Positions 34,962 through 44,792 of a stretch of DNA of 64,000 bases are shown here, piece by piece. The DNA is from Leptospira sp. WS39.C2 (GTDB taxonomy: Bacteria; Spirochaetota; Leptospiria; Leptospirales; Leptospiraceae), in the NCBI RefSeq assembly GCF_040833965.1, contig NZ_CP162142.1, forward strand, positions 372,001-436,000, written 5' to 3'. The notes below the pieces were generated by a model. The model did no database searches. It was not told where the DNA came from and saw only the letters and a list, made by a program, of their open reading frames with translations. Each line of letters starts with the position of its first letter. The first letter of the stretch is position 1. The translations under genes were made by a program, and so were the position numbers.

Positions 34962-35780
34962 TTACAGATCCCATTGTAAACCAGGTGTCCGAAATTCTGT
35001 ATTGGTTGGAAAGGAAAGATTGAATTTTTCTTTAAGAACATTGATTAGTTCTTTGGGAGAATTGATGATTGTTTTACTAGCAATTACATTTTTGTTCCGT
35101 TCCGAGTATTCTCTATTGACAAGTGTAAACCTTTTCCCGTCTTCTCCAGCCCTCGCAACAATCAAACGATCTTTAAAATGAGATTTTGGATGGTCACTGG
35201 TATACCAGTTTGCTAATTCACGATCAATTTCAGGCATTTCTTCTAATGTAAATTCACAAACATCGGCCCATCCATTTGGAAAAAGTACCTGATGGAAATA
35301 ACGATTTCCTTCATATACAATTCTTCTTGTTTCGTGATTTGTTGTTTGTTCCGTATTTTGAATGAATTGTATTGGAGATGTAAGAGATACTCCACCAACA
35401 CCAACATCAGTGAACCAAGTCTTTCCAGAATGTTCTACTCGTAAAAAAACATGTGTTCGCGGAGGTGTAAAATCACGCGGTTTATCTAAACGGACTCTTG
35501 CACTGATAGGAATGACATCGAATCCTAATTTCTGCAAAACATGTAGTAGAAGTCCATTCTGTTCAAAACAATATCCACCGCGTTTTTGAATGATTAATTT
35601 TTCAAAAACTGAATCCAAACTAATATTGATACTTTTACCTAATAGTATGTCCAAATTTTCAAAAGGGATACAACGAACGTGTGCCAAAGTAATGTTATGT
35701 AATAAATCGATTGAGGGAATACGAGGGCCCGAATATCCGATGCGATCAAAATACGCATCTAAAAATTGATGATCATTCAA
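34962..35780 (-). CDS. nat: Arylamine N-acetyltransferase
   Basis: The 272-residue product has the NAT catalytic triad: Cys71 (RGGYCFEQN), His110 (PRTHVFLRV) and Asp125 (WFTDVGVGG). The N-terminal HVRCIPFENLDILLG motif is also present. Length is typical of bacterial NATs, which transfer acetyl from acetyl-CoA to arylamines, hydrazines or related endogenous amines. It lies alone on the minus strand. A 70-bp dispersed repeat sits between its start and the next upstream gene. Confidence 0.92.
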   Translation of the reverse strand: MNDHQFLDAYFDRIGYSGPRIPSIDLLHNITLAHVRCIPFENLDILLGKSINISLDSVFEKLIIQKRGGYCFEQNGLLLHVLQKLGFDVIPISARVRLDKPRDFTPPRTHVFLRVEHSGKTWFTDVGVGGVSLTSPIQFIQNTEQTTNHETRRIVYEGNRYFHQVLFPNGWADVCEFTLEEMPEIDRELANWYTSDHPKSHFKDRLIVARAGEDGKRFTLVNREYSERNKNVIASKTIINSPKELINVLKEKFNLSFPTNTEFRTPGLQWDL

Positions 35781-35863
35781 AGATAAAATCCTAATTATTT
35801 TCTTTCAGTTTATCTGTTTTATCCAAAAGTAAATAAGTTTTCAAAGGGTGGAAGTTTACCACT

Positions 35864-35933
35864 GCGCCCCGGATAGAAGCGGAAATCCTTTGCGTAAGCA
35901 AAGATTGGAGCGGATAGCCGGAAATGTGCGCCC
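35864..35933 (+). repeat. Dispersed structured repeat, 70-bp type copy
   Basis: The element starts GCGCCCCGG and ends CCGGAAATGTGCGCCC. Two near-identical sub-repeats, AGCGGAAATCC and AGCGGATAGCC, flank a hairpin TTTGC-GTAA-GCAAA extended by AATC/GATT, and its loop fits the GNRA pattern. It lies 54 bp beyond the stop codon of the minus-strand hydrolase gene, just past that gene's terminator. Copies at 43239 and 56531 match at 68 and 67 of 70 positions. Confidence 0.9.
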
Positions 35934-35935
35934 AG

Positions 35936-35970
35936 AAAAAAAGTCTGACAATTTTTTTTGCCAGACTTTT
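35936..35970 (-). terminator. Rho-independent terminator of the secreted hydrolase gene
   Basis: AAAAGTCTG/CAGACTTTT stem, 17 bp beyond the minus-strand stop, followed on that strand by seven T. It separates the gene from the dispersed repeat. Confidence 0.8.
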
Positions 35971-35987
35971 GTCAAATGAAGCGAAGT

Positions 35988-36755
35988 TTATCTTTCTCCT
36001 TCGTTCATAATTTCACTATGATTTTTGTTGAGTCCAGCGGCTGTTAAGGATGGAGCTCGGACGTGGCCAGTATACTGAGTATATGTTGTACTACCGCTAA
36101 CTACTGAACTTTGGCACTTATCTAAACCACCAGCACGATTGTATCCACAAGCAGAGTGAAACGCAACTGCATAGTCATCCGCACCTGGAAGGATGAAGGA
36201 AGATCCAAATCGAGTTTTATACCCTGGAACATGATAAACTGTGACTGATGCTGTTAGGTTATGATTGTAAGCCCCTCGTGCAGTTGTTACTCGAAGTGAC
36301 TGATCCATTGCGTTACCGCCACCACCAACCAAGTTTGCGAGTTCAGAACCACCAGAAGCAGCAGCGAGAGCCGTTACTTTTGTGATATTAAAACCTTTTG
36401 AAGTTGTTGTATCACCTAGGTTTGATAACCAATATTCAATTGCATAACATCCAGCCGAATGGCAAACGATTTTACAAGTATTGGTTCCCTTGCAATAATT
36501 CATGAGGCCAGTCGTAATATTTGTTTGGGCCCTTGCTGTGCCAAAAGTTCTCGGATCTGAACTTCCATCGTATCCAATAAAAATTTTGGTGCTCGAAACT
36601 GCATTTGCGTTCGTTCCCCAATAACTGTTTACATCGGTAGTTCCAACTCCGTTGTGATTTTTGCTAGATTTACCGTGAATGTACACGGTGTAAGTTTCGG
36701 CACTGATGCTCGTCGCAAAAAGCATCGCCACAATAAGGTTGATTGTAATTTTCAT
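35988..36755 (-). CDS. Secreted alpha/beta-hydrolase-like protein
   Basis: From MKITINLIVAMLFATSISA the product has about 255 residues with a signal peptide; an AGGAG site is 7 bp upstream of this ATG, and the longer TTG frame is unlikely. TVYIHGKSSKNHNGVG (an HG-type strand end), KIVCHSAGCYAIEYW (nucleophile Ser in H-S-A-G) and a late SACGYNRAGG form a lipase-like arrangement. Several Cys and many Gly/Thr/Ser fit an exported enzyme. The acid and His of the triad are not certain. A strong terminator follows the stop. Confidence 0.65.
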   Translation of the reverse strand: MKITINLIVAMLFATSISAETYTVYIHGKSSKNHNGVGTTDVNSYWGTNANAVSSTKIFIGYDGSSDPRTFGTARAQTNITTGLMNYCKGTNTCKIVCHSAGCYAIEYWLSNLGDTTTSKGFNITKVTALAAASGGSELANLVGGGGNAMDQSLRVTTARGAYNHNLTASVTVYHVPGYKTRFGSSFILPGADDYAVAFHSACGYNRAGGLDKCQSSVVSGSTTYTQYTGHVRAPSLTAAGLNKNHSEIMNEGER

Positions 36756-36788
36756 CTTTCTCTCCTTTTTCAAGTAGCCCAGATTTAT

Positions 36789-36996
36789 AAATTTGAAGAA
36801 AGTATGTCAAATATTTATTTATATGGCATAATTATTTCGAAAAAATCAGTAAATGACACAAAAAACTTAGCAGTTTAGGAAAAATACTCAACAATTGTCA
36901 GGAAATTTCGGTAGTGAAATGATAGAGGTTCGAGGATTCGGAAGAGGGCACGGGCAGAAGGGAAATTGTAGTTCCTTGAGTCCAGAGGAGAGAAAA
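36789..36996. other. Intergenic stretch with no supported gene
   Basis: Upstream of the secreted hydrolase is AT-rich DNA that probably holds its promoter. It is followed by about 100 bp of more GC-balanced sequence up to the repeat at 36997. Open frames here are short and overlap on both strands; none has a start signal or a family pattern. Confidence 0.4.
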
Positions 36997-37101
36997 GGGC
37001 ACCTCGCAATAGTTTGGAAGTTAGAAAATCTATCGTGCCAGCGACCGGGCTTTCCGTTCCAATCTTTTGCGTTCGCAAAGGATTTCCACAATTTACATTT
37101 T
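36997..37101 (-). repeat. Dispersed structured repeat, long form, 5' part missing
   Basis: Read on the minus strand it has GTGGAAATCC, the hairpin TTTGC-GAAC-GCAAA, GATTGGAACGG, AAAGCCCGGTCGC, a 30-odd-bp insert and the end GCGAGGTGCCC. The same end closes the copy at 53976. The expected GCACC start is not present, so this copy is truncated on that side. Confidence 0.7.
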
Positions 37102-37162
37102 CTTCTATCGCGTTGTTCTCGGAGATTCAGTTGTAATGCAGTTCATGCCGATCGTATGTTGA

Positions 37163-37453
37163 GTTCTCTATCGTTCACTCACCAAGTCAAACTTTCAGTT
37201 TGCTTGTATCCTCGCTCTTATGGTCGCTTGCGGATTAATCCCTGGTGCATGGACATTGTGGCTTCAAAAACAAAGTCTTTTTTGGAATGTTTGTCGAATT
37301 GATTTTTTTGAAAGAGTCGATGGTATCTCCGCAAGGGAGTTGGACCCTTGGGGAGATGTTCAATACTTTATTCTTACGGTTTTGGATACAGGCTTGGCAT
37401 CAGTTTTCCAGTCCATTTCGCGCGTAAGACAGCGGTGCTGTTATTGTTACTGA
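37163..37453 (+). pseudogene. Possible gene remnant overlapping the next gene
   Basis: An open frame without its own start encodes CILALMVACGLIPGAW, a lipobox-like start, then RIDFFERVDGISARELDPWG and VQYFILTVLDTG. It then runs antisense into the 3' end of the secreted gene at 37374. The first 70 codons look protein-like and the tail does not. It is probably the front end of a gene cut by rearrangement next to the repeat at 36997. No family is recognised. Confidence 0.3.
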
Positions 37454-38255
37454 TATCATTGTCCCAAAAACTAAATCCAAATTTTTCCCTATGGAAAAAA
37501 GGACCGGTGTGACCTCCCCAAAATCCCTCTGCAGCGAGTGTGTTACAAAATGCGCGAGACCATTTGAGTGACCAAGGAATGTTTGATTTTGGTGCACTAA
37601 ACACACCTTCTGCACCGGCTTGTGCTTTGCATACTAAGTTCGCATCACTGAAGTAAGGTGCTTGGTCTTCTGCATCAGGGATAAAACTTGCTCCGCAGTG
37701 TGCATTTTTTGAACCTTGGCAAGGACCAAAAGCAGAACCAAGTTTACCCGGGTATTTTTTATCCCACTTGGTTGTGAATTTTCTTTCGTCTCCCCAAAGA
37801 GCTCGTTTGAACATACACTGGTCTTTTTGCACTTGTCTGTCTGGGCTTGAATATCCAACCAAGGCTCTTACATGGTTGATTGCAATTCTATGCCATTCAT
37901 CGACTTCAGCTTTCGTTGGGTTTTGATTATCTTTAAATGGATTGTGCCTATAGAAAACTTCCCTAATGCCACGCACACGATCTGCGCTTGGACAGAGTGC
38001 AGCAAAGAACTGCGCCTTCGTCATCTTAGTTGGATCATAGATGGTTTTTCCATCCCACTTAGAAGTTTCCCATTGGGCTTTTGTAATCCATTTTACGCTA
38101 TCAGGGTCATGTCCAGTGTTTCCAGCGGCCAATGGTTTGGATTGGAACGATTTCCAGTTGGCCTGCTCTGGAGTGTACTCCACAGTATCGTTTGCATAGA
38201 GGATTGAAATATTGAGAACATAAAAAGCAAAAAATATAAAAAATTTCTGAGACAT
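37374..38255 (-). CDS. Secreted hypothetical protein, Cys- and Trp-rich
   Basis: From MSQKFFIFFAFYVLNI (AGGAAA site just upstream; the frame is open to 38288) the product has about 293 residues with a signal peptide ending ILYAND. The mature part has many Trp/Lys/Asn and at least six Cys (LCPSADR, QCMFKR, FGPCQG, AHCGAS, LVCKAQ, AFCNTL). Motifs such as DEWHRIAINHVRALVG and GFWGGHTGPFFHREKFG are striking but match no family I know. It resembles Leptospira exported proteins of unknown role. Its 3' end is overlapped on the other strand by a possible gene remnant. Confidence 0.6.
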   Translation of the reverse strand: MSQKFFIFFAFYVLNISILYANDTVEYTPEQANWKSFQSKPLAAGNTGHDPDSVKWITKAQWETSKWDGKTIYDPTKMTKAQFFAALCPSADRVRGIREVFYRHNPFKDNQNPTKAEVDEWHRIAINHVRALVGYSSPDRQVQKDQCMFKRALWGDERKFTTKWDKKYPGKLGSAFGPCQGSKNAHCGASFIPDAEDQAPYFSDANLVCKAQAGAEGVFSAPKSNIPWSLKWSRAFCNTLAAEGFWGGHTGPFFHREKFGFSFWDNDISNNNSTAVLRAKWTGKLMPSLYPKP

Positions 38256-38395
38256 AGGTTTCCTGAAAGATTCGTAATTGGAATTCATTCATTCAGAAAG
38301 ATATTTCTTAGTATGCAAGTCTTAAAAACAATTAGGTGAGTCTCTATGGTGATATTGGAAGGATCATTTCTTTACTCAGAGTTTCTATTGAATCA

Positions 38396-40675
38396 TCATT
38401 CTCGAATCCCCAGTTGTTTTTTCCAACTCTTTGCATGTATCTTTCCATAACGGTATCCAATCTCAACCAGTTCATAGAATTTTTTCCAATCAAAGAGTCC
38501 ATACTCTTCGACAGGTAACTCCGCAAAAATATCAGACTCAGCTTTCGCTTGTGCCATCGCAGCGTCGGACGCAACGAAGGTGGCGCGCATGAGTAGACTG
38601 AGAAGGTTCGGTGCTTCTTTTAGATTCTGCGTTTTCGTAAAGATCCGTTTGAAAAGCAAACGAAGGGCAGATGGTAGAGCTCCCGAATTGTTTTTGGGAT
38701 AGATGGCACCAAAGAGTTTATCCGAAGCGGAATCCCCTTCTGATGCAAGTGCCACAGAAATCACAAAGTCGGCTCCTTTCTCTCGCATTACAGCACCAGG
38801 GATATTATCTAACATTGCTCCATCGACTAACAGTTCATTGTTTTCGAAAAAGGGAGGTAGGATTCCTGGTATCGATGCAGAAGCTCGGAGTGCTTTCCAT
38901 AATGGCCCACGGTCGATGATGACTTTTTGTGCTTTGGATAGGCTTGTTGCTACGGCAAAATAAGGAAGCCAAAGATCTTCGATCATCGTTTCACCGACAA
39001 AACTTTTAATCACAGAATTGAATTTTTTACCACGAATGAGAGATACAACGGGAACGGTATAATCATTTAAAGTCTTTTTGTCGCTCATGAGAGCTTTTGC
39101 GATTCGTTCCAAATTGGGAGCATCGTTACCCAACGCATAGATGCTTGCCATAAGGGCCCCTGCACTTGTACCACCGATCATGTCGATGGGAATGTTCTCT
39201 TCCTGCATGGCTTTGATAAGACCAATATGGGCAAATCCTTTTGCACCTCCACCTCCCAGAGCAAGTCCAATAGAACGTCCAGTAATGAATCTAGTTAGAC
39301 TTTCAAATCCATGGTTGCTATAAGTACGGATATGTCTGACTACATCTATTTTCCTAATTCGAGTTAGGTTAGAAATGTTTTGCGGTTTTTCATTTGAGTC
39401 AGAGTAGAGTAATACAAGCTCGCGAATGGGACCATGAGTTTCTTCCGAATCTCCAAGAAAACGGATTTCTTCTGGAGAAAGCCCTTCCGCTTTTTTCGGA
39501 TCACTTAACAGTAAAATACGGTTTGTATGATGGAGAATCGTTTCTGTCCAGAGTTTGTCTTCAAAATCGGGACAGAGAATCAGGAAGTCATGTGAGTCTT
39601 GCAAATGATATAATGATTCGAGAATGTCTGAAACTGCGTGTTCTCGGTCTCCCTTGTGTTTTTTGAAGTCTTTGCTCTCAACAATGGTCGTACGTCCGAT
39701 TTTTTTAAGAGCGTTTGCTAGGTTATGGGAAAAGTCACGAACTGAAAGTTCCTTCTGGAGTGGAAAGAGAGTAATGATACTCCTTGTTTTTTTGACAGAT
39801 CTTTTTCCCATTCTGTCTTTTGTAAAACGATCTGCGATGAGTTTGGTGATCGCAAGCATACTTGGTGGATGTTTGGTAAACACCGATTCGAATGCAACTG
39901 TGCTAATTTTTACAATCTCACACGAAAGAGTTGCCACTACAGTTGCAGTCCTTGGTTCCCCTGTTAAGAGTGCCATTTCACCTATGATATCACCTTTGGA
40001 AAAAGTACCTGTTGATACCACAAGGCCTAAGTCGTTTCTTACTTCATACACCAAACTGCCGTTAACGACTACGTACATCCCATCAGCTTTGTCACCTTGC
40101 CGCATCAGAGTTTCGCCGCCAGGTAGAAAAATCCATTCCATCTGTTGTTCCAACTCAGAGATAAGTTTTGTTCCCACTCCTTGGAAAAGTGATACCGAAG
40201 AAATGAGTTCTTTGATGCGCCTAGGTTCTGGACGAAACACACTTCTATGGAGGGCACGTGATCTTCTGCTGATGAGTCTAACAAATGCTTTCAGCTCTTC
40301 AGAACGATCCTTAAAGGCTCTTTTGAATTCATTTCGACCGATGCGGTAAACGATGCCAGATTGGTCACAGACCACTGTGGCGTTGCGAGGTTCATCTGTC
40401 ACGAGAGCTCCTTCTCCAAAACAACTGCCAGGTTTTACCTCACCTAATTTCTGTTTTTTTCCATCATTTGTCACGTAAACGCTGAAACTACCTGTCGCAA
40501 CAAGATAGAGTGCATTGCCATGTTCACCTTGTTTGATCACAACTTTATTCTTAACAAAATTAACTTTATTGAACGATCGCTCTAAGTGTTCTTTTGTTTC
40601 TGTGGAGAGGTTTAAGAATAAATCAGTACTGGAAATAATTTGTTTTAGAGTTGGAGTATTTGTTTTTGACCGCAT
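38396..40675 (-). CDS. NTE-type patatin-like phospholipase with two cNMP domains
   Basis: The 759-residue product has two cyclic-nucleotide-binding domains. The first spans about residues 20-130 (GEHGNALYLVATGSFSVYV, PGSCFGEGALVTDEPRNATV) and the second about 160-280 (KGDIIGEMALLTGEPRTATV). A linker of about 180 residues follows, then a patatin domain (about 475-650) with GGGGAKGFAHIGL, the nucleophile in GGTSAGALMAS and the Asp of VDGAMLDNIPG. This is the neuropathy-target-esterase layout, a cytoplasmic serine lysophospholipase. cAMP control is plausible since a class III cyclase is encoded at 50488. Confidence 0.9.
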   Translation of the reverse strand: MRSKTNTPTLKQIISSTDLFLNLSTETKEHLERSFNKVNFVKNKVVIKQGEHGNALYLVATGSFSVYVTNDGKKQKLGEVKPGSCFGEGALVTDEPRNATVVCDQSGIVYRIGRNEFKRAFKDRSEELKAFVRLISRRSRALHRSVFRPEPRRIKELISSVSLFQGVGTKLISELEQQMEWIFLPGGETLMRQGDKADGMYVVVNGSLVYEVRNDLGLVVSTGTFSKGDIIGEMALLTGEPRTATVVATLSCEIVKISTVAFESVFTKHPPSMLAITKLIADRFTKDRMGKRSVKKTRSIITLFPLQKELSVRDFSHNLANALKKIGRTTIVESKDFKKHKGDREHAVSDILESLYHLQDSHDFLILCPDFEDKLWTETILHHTNRILLLSDPKKAEGLSPEEIRFLGDSEETHGPIRELVLLYSDSNEKPQNISNLTRIRKIDVVRHIRTYSNHGFESLTRFITGRSIGLALGGGGAKGFAHIGLIKAMQEENIPIDMIGGTSAGALMASIYALGNDAPNLERIAKALMSDKKTLNDYTVPVVSLIRGKKFNSVIKSFVGETMIEDLWLPYFAVATSLSKAQKVIIDRGPLWKALRASASIPGILPPFFENNELLVDGAMLDNIPGAVMREKGADFVISVALASEGDSASDKLFGAIYPKNNSGALPSALRLLFKRIFTKTQNLKEAPNLLSLLMRATFVASDAAMAQAKAESDIFAELPVEEYGLFDWKKFYELVEIGYRYGKIHAKSWKKQLGIRE

Positions 40676-40841
40676 AGCAAATGAATATAAGCCTTTTGGC
40701 GACTACGTTCCCCATGCTTAAAAAGGTGTACGTAAAATCGCGACACAATGTCGATCATGAGAATGGAACGAGTCTGAAAGCGACTCTATTTTTTAGAGGA
40801 GAAGTAAAAATTTTAACTTGGATTCGATTTTAGAAACAAAT

Positions 40842-42998
40842 TCAACTGATCGATTGGACTTGATTCGGTAACCATTTAACAAGAGTTTCTCTAAGGTTTG
40901 ACAAACGAGCAGGTTTGATCAAAAGTTCATCCATTCCAATGGACAAACAATACTCCCTTTCTTCCGCCATTGCATTGGCAGTGTAACCGATTATCGGTAT
41001 CCTTTTCGCAAAGTTAGATTTTTCGATAATTCGGATCTCTTGGGTCAATGTATAACCATCTTTTAAGGGCATATGGCAATCGGTTATGATGAGATCGTAT
41101 TGATTTTTTAACCAAAGCTGCAAAGCTTTTTCCCCATCATTTGCTCCATCCACTGTTAAACCAAACACTTTCAATTGGCGTATGATGATTTCTAAGTTTA
41201 CTGAATTGTCATCAACAGCTAAAATACGAGGAACATAGGACTCGGAAAAATGAATTGGTTCCATTGTTACTAGAACTTTTTCTTTCGAATTTTGGTTTTG
41301 GGTATCCATTTTAGCTGTAGGAAGCGACAACGTGATACAAAACGTGGAACCTACACCTGGTGAACTATCAATTGTTATGTTTCCATCCATCAGTTCAGAC
41401 AATCTCATACAGATAGAAAGTCCAAGTCCAGTACCACCGTACAATCTAGCTGTGTCAGCTGTTGCTTGTGCATAAGACTGGAATAATTTTGATTGATCAC
41501 TCTCACTTATACCTATTCCCGTATCGGTGACAGAAAACTGGATTTGTTGTAATGAATCAATATTTTTGATTAAGTTAGCAGAAACTTTGATACTTCCTTT
41601 TGGTGTAAACTTAATTCCATTACTCACAAAATTATTGATAATCTGAGACAAACGTAGTGGATCCAGAATATGTGCATTTGTAATTTTTTCATCTACTTCA
41701 TAACTCAAAGTTAATCCTTTGGAACTTGCGATTTGTAAATATGTTGTCACGACTTCAGAAAGGAGACGACGAATCGATGTTGGTTGGAGTGATAATTCTA
41801 ATTTCCCTTCTTCTATTTTTGATAGGTCGAGTATGTCGCTCAGGATACGAAGTAAGCTGTTTCCTGAAACCAAAGCATTGTTCACCAGACTTTTTTGGTC
41901 ATCACTAAGTGTTGTTTGAAACAGTAACTCTAACATACCGATAAGCCCACTGAGTGGTGTACGGATTTCATGGCTCATTGTGGCAAGAAAAGAATCCTTT
42001 GCTTTGTTTGCTTGTTCGGCATTTTCTTTTGCCTTTTCTAGAAATGTTTTTGCAGCAAATTCTTCGGATATATCGCGAAATACTAAAATTGATCCAATGA
42101 TTTCTCCGTTTTTGTTTCGAATGGGTGAACATGTATCAGAAATATTTATTTTTCTTCCGTAACGGTGGATTAAAATTCCATCTTGGCTACTTCCTTTGAC
42201 AGTTCCAAGAGAGAGGACTTCGAATATAGGAATGTTTTTGGGTAATCCAGAAGATGCATACACTAATTGTAAAACTTCGCTTACGTTTTTACCAATCGCT
42301 TCTCTTTCTGTCCAACCTGTAAGTGATTCTGCAACAGGATTCAAACGATTGATGATTCCATGTTCATCTGTAGCAAGAACTGCATCACCAATAGAACTTA
42401 AGGTAATGGATAAATTTTGTTCGCTATTTAATAATGCTTCATTCTTTTCTATCACTTCTTTGGCGCGGGTAATCACTTCTGATTCCATTTTTGAAATGCG
42501 CTCTGTCATTTCATCAGTTAGTTCCGATTGTTCTGCTCTTTGTTGTTTTAAATATACAAAATCCGTAACATCTTCTGCAGTATGGACAATACATACTAAA
42601 TTACCATTGGAATCAAATACGGGTGAATTTCTAGGACTCCAATATCTTACTTCAAATCCACTACCATCCGGCTTCGTTATATCATATTTTTGTAAAGCCA
42701 TTGTACTTGTACGTTTATAGTTCAGAACTTGCGTCAATGAGGAACGTAGTTGTTTGACACCATCCGCCGATAGATCATCTGGATTGTCTGGGAAAACTTC
42801 AAAAAGATTCTGTCCGACAACGTTTTCTCTTTCAATCAAAGTGGCTTTTGCATAGGCATCGCTGATATCAATGATACAAAAATCTAAATCCAACAACATG
42901 TATAGTTCTGGAAGGGATCGAAATATATTTTGAAAATCAAAGTTTGGAAAATTTTGATTTAAGGAAGTTGTATTCGACTCTTGTTTTTTGTGATCCAT
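40842..42998 (-). CDS. PAS-PAS hybrid histidine kinase
   Basis: This 718-residue protein has no membrane helix. Two PAS domains (about residues 25-150 and 190-310) are joined by a coiled coil. A HisKA domain with His343 (MSHEIRTPLSG), an HATPase domain with GGTGLGLSICMRL and a C-terminal receiver (about 590-710) with IITDCHMPLKDG and KRIPIIGYTANAM complete it. It is a soluble sensor that could bind a small ligand or flavin in PAS. No cognate gene is adjacent. A GC-richer dispersed repeat lies about 240 bp upstream. Confidence 0.9.
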   Translation of the reverse strand: MDHKKQESNTTSLNQNFPNFDFQNIFRSLPELYMLLDLDFCIIDISDAYAKATLIERENVVGQNLFEVFPDNPDDLSADGVKQLRSSLTQVLNYKRTSTMALQKYDITKPDGSGFEVRYWSPRNSPVFDSNGNLVCIVHTAEDVTDFVYLKQQRAEQSELTDEMTERISKMESEVITRAKEVIEKNEALLNSEQNLSITLSSIGDAVLATDEHGIINRLNPVAESLTGWTEREAIGKNVSEVLQLVYASSGLPKNIPIFEVLSLGTVKGSSQDGILIHRYGRKINISDTCSPIRNKNGEIIGSILVFRDISEEFAAKTFLEKAKENAEQANKAKDSFLATMSHEIRTPLSGLIGMLELLFQTTLSDDQKSLVNNALVSGNSLLRILSDILDLSKIEEGKLELSLQPTSIRRLLSEVVTTYLQIASSKGLTLSYEVDEKITNAHILDPLRLSQIINNFVSNGIKFTPKGSIKVSANLIKNIDSLQQIQFSVTDTGIGISESDQSKLFQSYAQATADTARLYGGTGLGLSICMRLSELMDGNITIDSSPGVGSTFCITLSLPTAKMDTQNQNSKEKVLVTMEPIHFSESYVPRILAVDDNSVNLEIIIRQLKVFGLTVDGANDGEKALQLWLKNQYDLIITDCHMPLKDGYTLTQEIRIIEKSNFAKRIPIIGYTANAMAEEREYCLSIGMDELLIKPARLSNLRETLVKWLPNQVQSIS

Positions 42999-43238
42999 GG
43001 ATTTTTCGAGTACAAATGTGAAAAATGCAAATTGGAATATTAGGACATAAATAATTTATATAAGCAATCAATAAAAGTCTGTATACTGATAAAAATACAA
43101 AATGAATGCACAACTGATGTAAGTCCTTATTTTTTGTATCATCACAAGAGAGACAAAGGCTGCTTTTGTATGAAAAAGGAATTTAGTTCTCTCTATTTTC
43201 TATTGATTACATCTGAAACCAAAAAGTATTTTCTATAT
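42999..43238. other. AT-rich intergenic DNA, probable kinase promoter region
   Basis: No gene, hairpin or repeat is seen in this stretch. Together with the repeat at 43239 it fills the 387-bp gap between the PAS kinase start and the NHL gene stop. Confidence 0.4.
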
Positions 43239-43308
43239 GCGCCCCGGATAGCAGCGGAAATCCTTTGCGTAAGCAAAGATTGGAGCGTATAGCCGGAAAT
43301 GTGCGCCC
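43239..43308 (+). repeat. Dispersed structured repeat, 70-bp form
   Basis: Identical in plan to the copy at 35864, with two base differences (one in each AGCGG sub-repeat region). It lies 77 bp beyond the stop codon of the minus-strand NHL gene. Confidence 0.9.
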
Positions 43309-43385
43309 TAGGAAATACGATACATAGTTCGTTTATCCGATAGGAAAATATAACTTCTTAGAATTTGTAGAGCCAACGCCAATAT

Positions 43386-44792
43386 TTAATACACAATAAC
43401 TCTATTATTGAGACTATCTGCGACAAAGATTCCTTCGCCATTAATGGATATACTTTGTGGAAAATTCAACATAGTTTCAGATGCACCAAAATTGCTTACA
43501 GTGAAACTACCATTACCGGATTGACCAAATACCCTTGATGCTGTTGTGCTAGTACCAGAATATAATAATATTCGATGATTGGAAGTGTCTACGATCCAAA
43601 CATCACCTCCAAATGGTAACACTGCGCCTGGGGCATTCAAAGTCGCCGCACCGATCCCCCCATTATTCGCTAAATTGGCAGTTAGGTTCGGTTGTCCATA
43701 AACTCGAGTGGCTGTGGTGCTTGTCCCTGGGTAAAATAAAACTCGGTTGTTTCCTTTGTCAGCAATGTATACACCATCGGAACTCACAGCTACACCTTCA
43801 GGTGAATTGAGTGTCGTGGCCGTACTTCCAGTAGTATTCCCTATAAAACTAGATTGTCCATAAACACGAGTGGCACTATAACTTCCGTTAGGAAAATAAA
43901 GTACTCGGTGGTGCGAGGTATCTACAACATAAAACCCACCATCATCAACTGCCATTCCATAGGGTCCAGTAATGATATCTGCAGCTGGAGATGCGGGTAC
44001 AGCGTTAGTAAAATTTGTTTGGCCATACACTCTCGAAGCAATGTTATTTGTACCTTCAAAATACAAAACTCGATAACTGTTGAGGTCTCCTATGTACAAT
44101 CCAAATGAATCTTTAGCAAGACCAGTCGGAAACGTAAACTGTGAACTTGTAGTATTTGCACTGCTGGAAGTAAAGTCCACTTGACCGATCACTCTAAACG
44201 CCGTTGTGTTTGTTCCAGAATAAACTAATACCCGAATGTTTGCAGAATCTGAAACATAAACATTTGATGCATCGGTGAGAACGTAGTTAGGCGAAGCAAG
44301 TGAATCTGATGAAATAGGACTATTATTAGTTGTTGTGAAGGAACCAAGTTGTCCATAGACTCGCTTAGCGGTTGTTGAATGGCAAATGATTTGAATTTGG
44401 GAAATTCCAAAAGTAAGGATTCCCTCCGAACCATTATGTATGACACAGGTGATCGTATTTGGTTGATTTGATATGGATAATGTGTATTTTGAACCTAGAC
44501 CACTTGCGATCGGAATGGAAAAACTGGTTGCACCTTCAGGAACAGAAAGTTCAGAACCGGAACTAGTTCGAAGGATCATTCCCGGAGTAGTCAGTCCAAT
44601 GATGTTTCCACTTAGAGATAAAGTCGTAGATACATTGCAGTGTGGTGATGAATCGGCAATGACAGCTTTTAGTAAAATAGAGTTGAAAAATTCATTGGAA
44701 TTGTAATCACAAGAATTGGAAAATACTGGTTTGTTACAGGAGAAAAAGGTTAAAACAATCGCGAATAATAAAGCAAAAAAACGATTTTCCAC
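43386..44792 (-). CDS. NHL-repeat beta-propeller lipoprotein
   Basis: The 468-residue product has a lipoprotein signal (FALLFAIVLTFFSCNKP) and a short N-terminal Ig-like region. At least five tandem units of about 58 residues follow, each marked by T-x-x-R-V-x-G-Q and an NRVLF/HRILL strand, for example NGSYSATRVYGQSSFIGN, GVYIADKGNNRVLFYPGT and DVWIVDTSNHRILLYSGT. NHL propellers bind partners rather than catalyse. It is probably surface or periplasmic. A 70-bp dispersed repeat lies beyond its stop. Confidence 0.82.
   Translation of the reverse strand: MENRFFALLFAIVLTFFSCNKPVFSNSCDYNSNEFFNSILLKAVIADSSPHCNVSTTLSLSGNIIGLTTPGMILRTSSGSELSVPEGATSFSIPIASGLGSKYTLSISNQPNTITCVIHNGSEGILTFGISQIQIICHSTTAKRVYGQLGSFTTTNNSPISSDSLASPNYVLTDASNVYVSDSANIRVLVYSGTNTTAFRVIGQVDFTSSSANTTSSQFTFPTGLAKDSFGLYIGDLNSYRVLYFEGTNNIASRVYGQTNFTNAVPASPAADIITGPYGMAVDDGGFYVVDTSHHRVLYFPNGSYSATRVYGQSSFIGNTTGSTATTLNSPEGVAVSSDGVYIADKGNNRVLFYPGTSTTATRVYGQPNLTANLANNGGIGAATLNAPGAVLPFGGDVWIVDTSNHRILLYSGTSTTASRVFGQSGNGSFTVSNFGASETMLNFPQSISINGEGIFVADSLNNRVIVY

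Noticed and set aside
36888..37302. Three overlapping frames of 67-135 codons on both strands
   Set aside because: They read through the dispersed repeat at 36997 in several phases; none has a start signal or domain.
39624..40349. 241-codon plus-strand open frame inside the NTE phospholipase gene
   Set aside because: Shadow of the cNMP-domain coding sequence on the other strand, without ribosome site or recognisable product.
42196..42720. 174-codon plus-strand frame inside the PAS hybrid kinase
   Set aside because: Antisense shadow of conserved PAS coding sequence.
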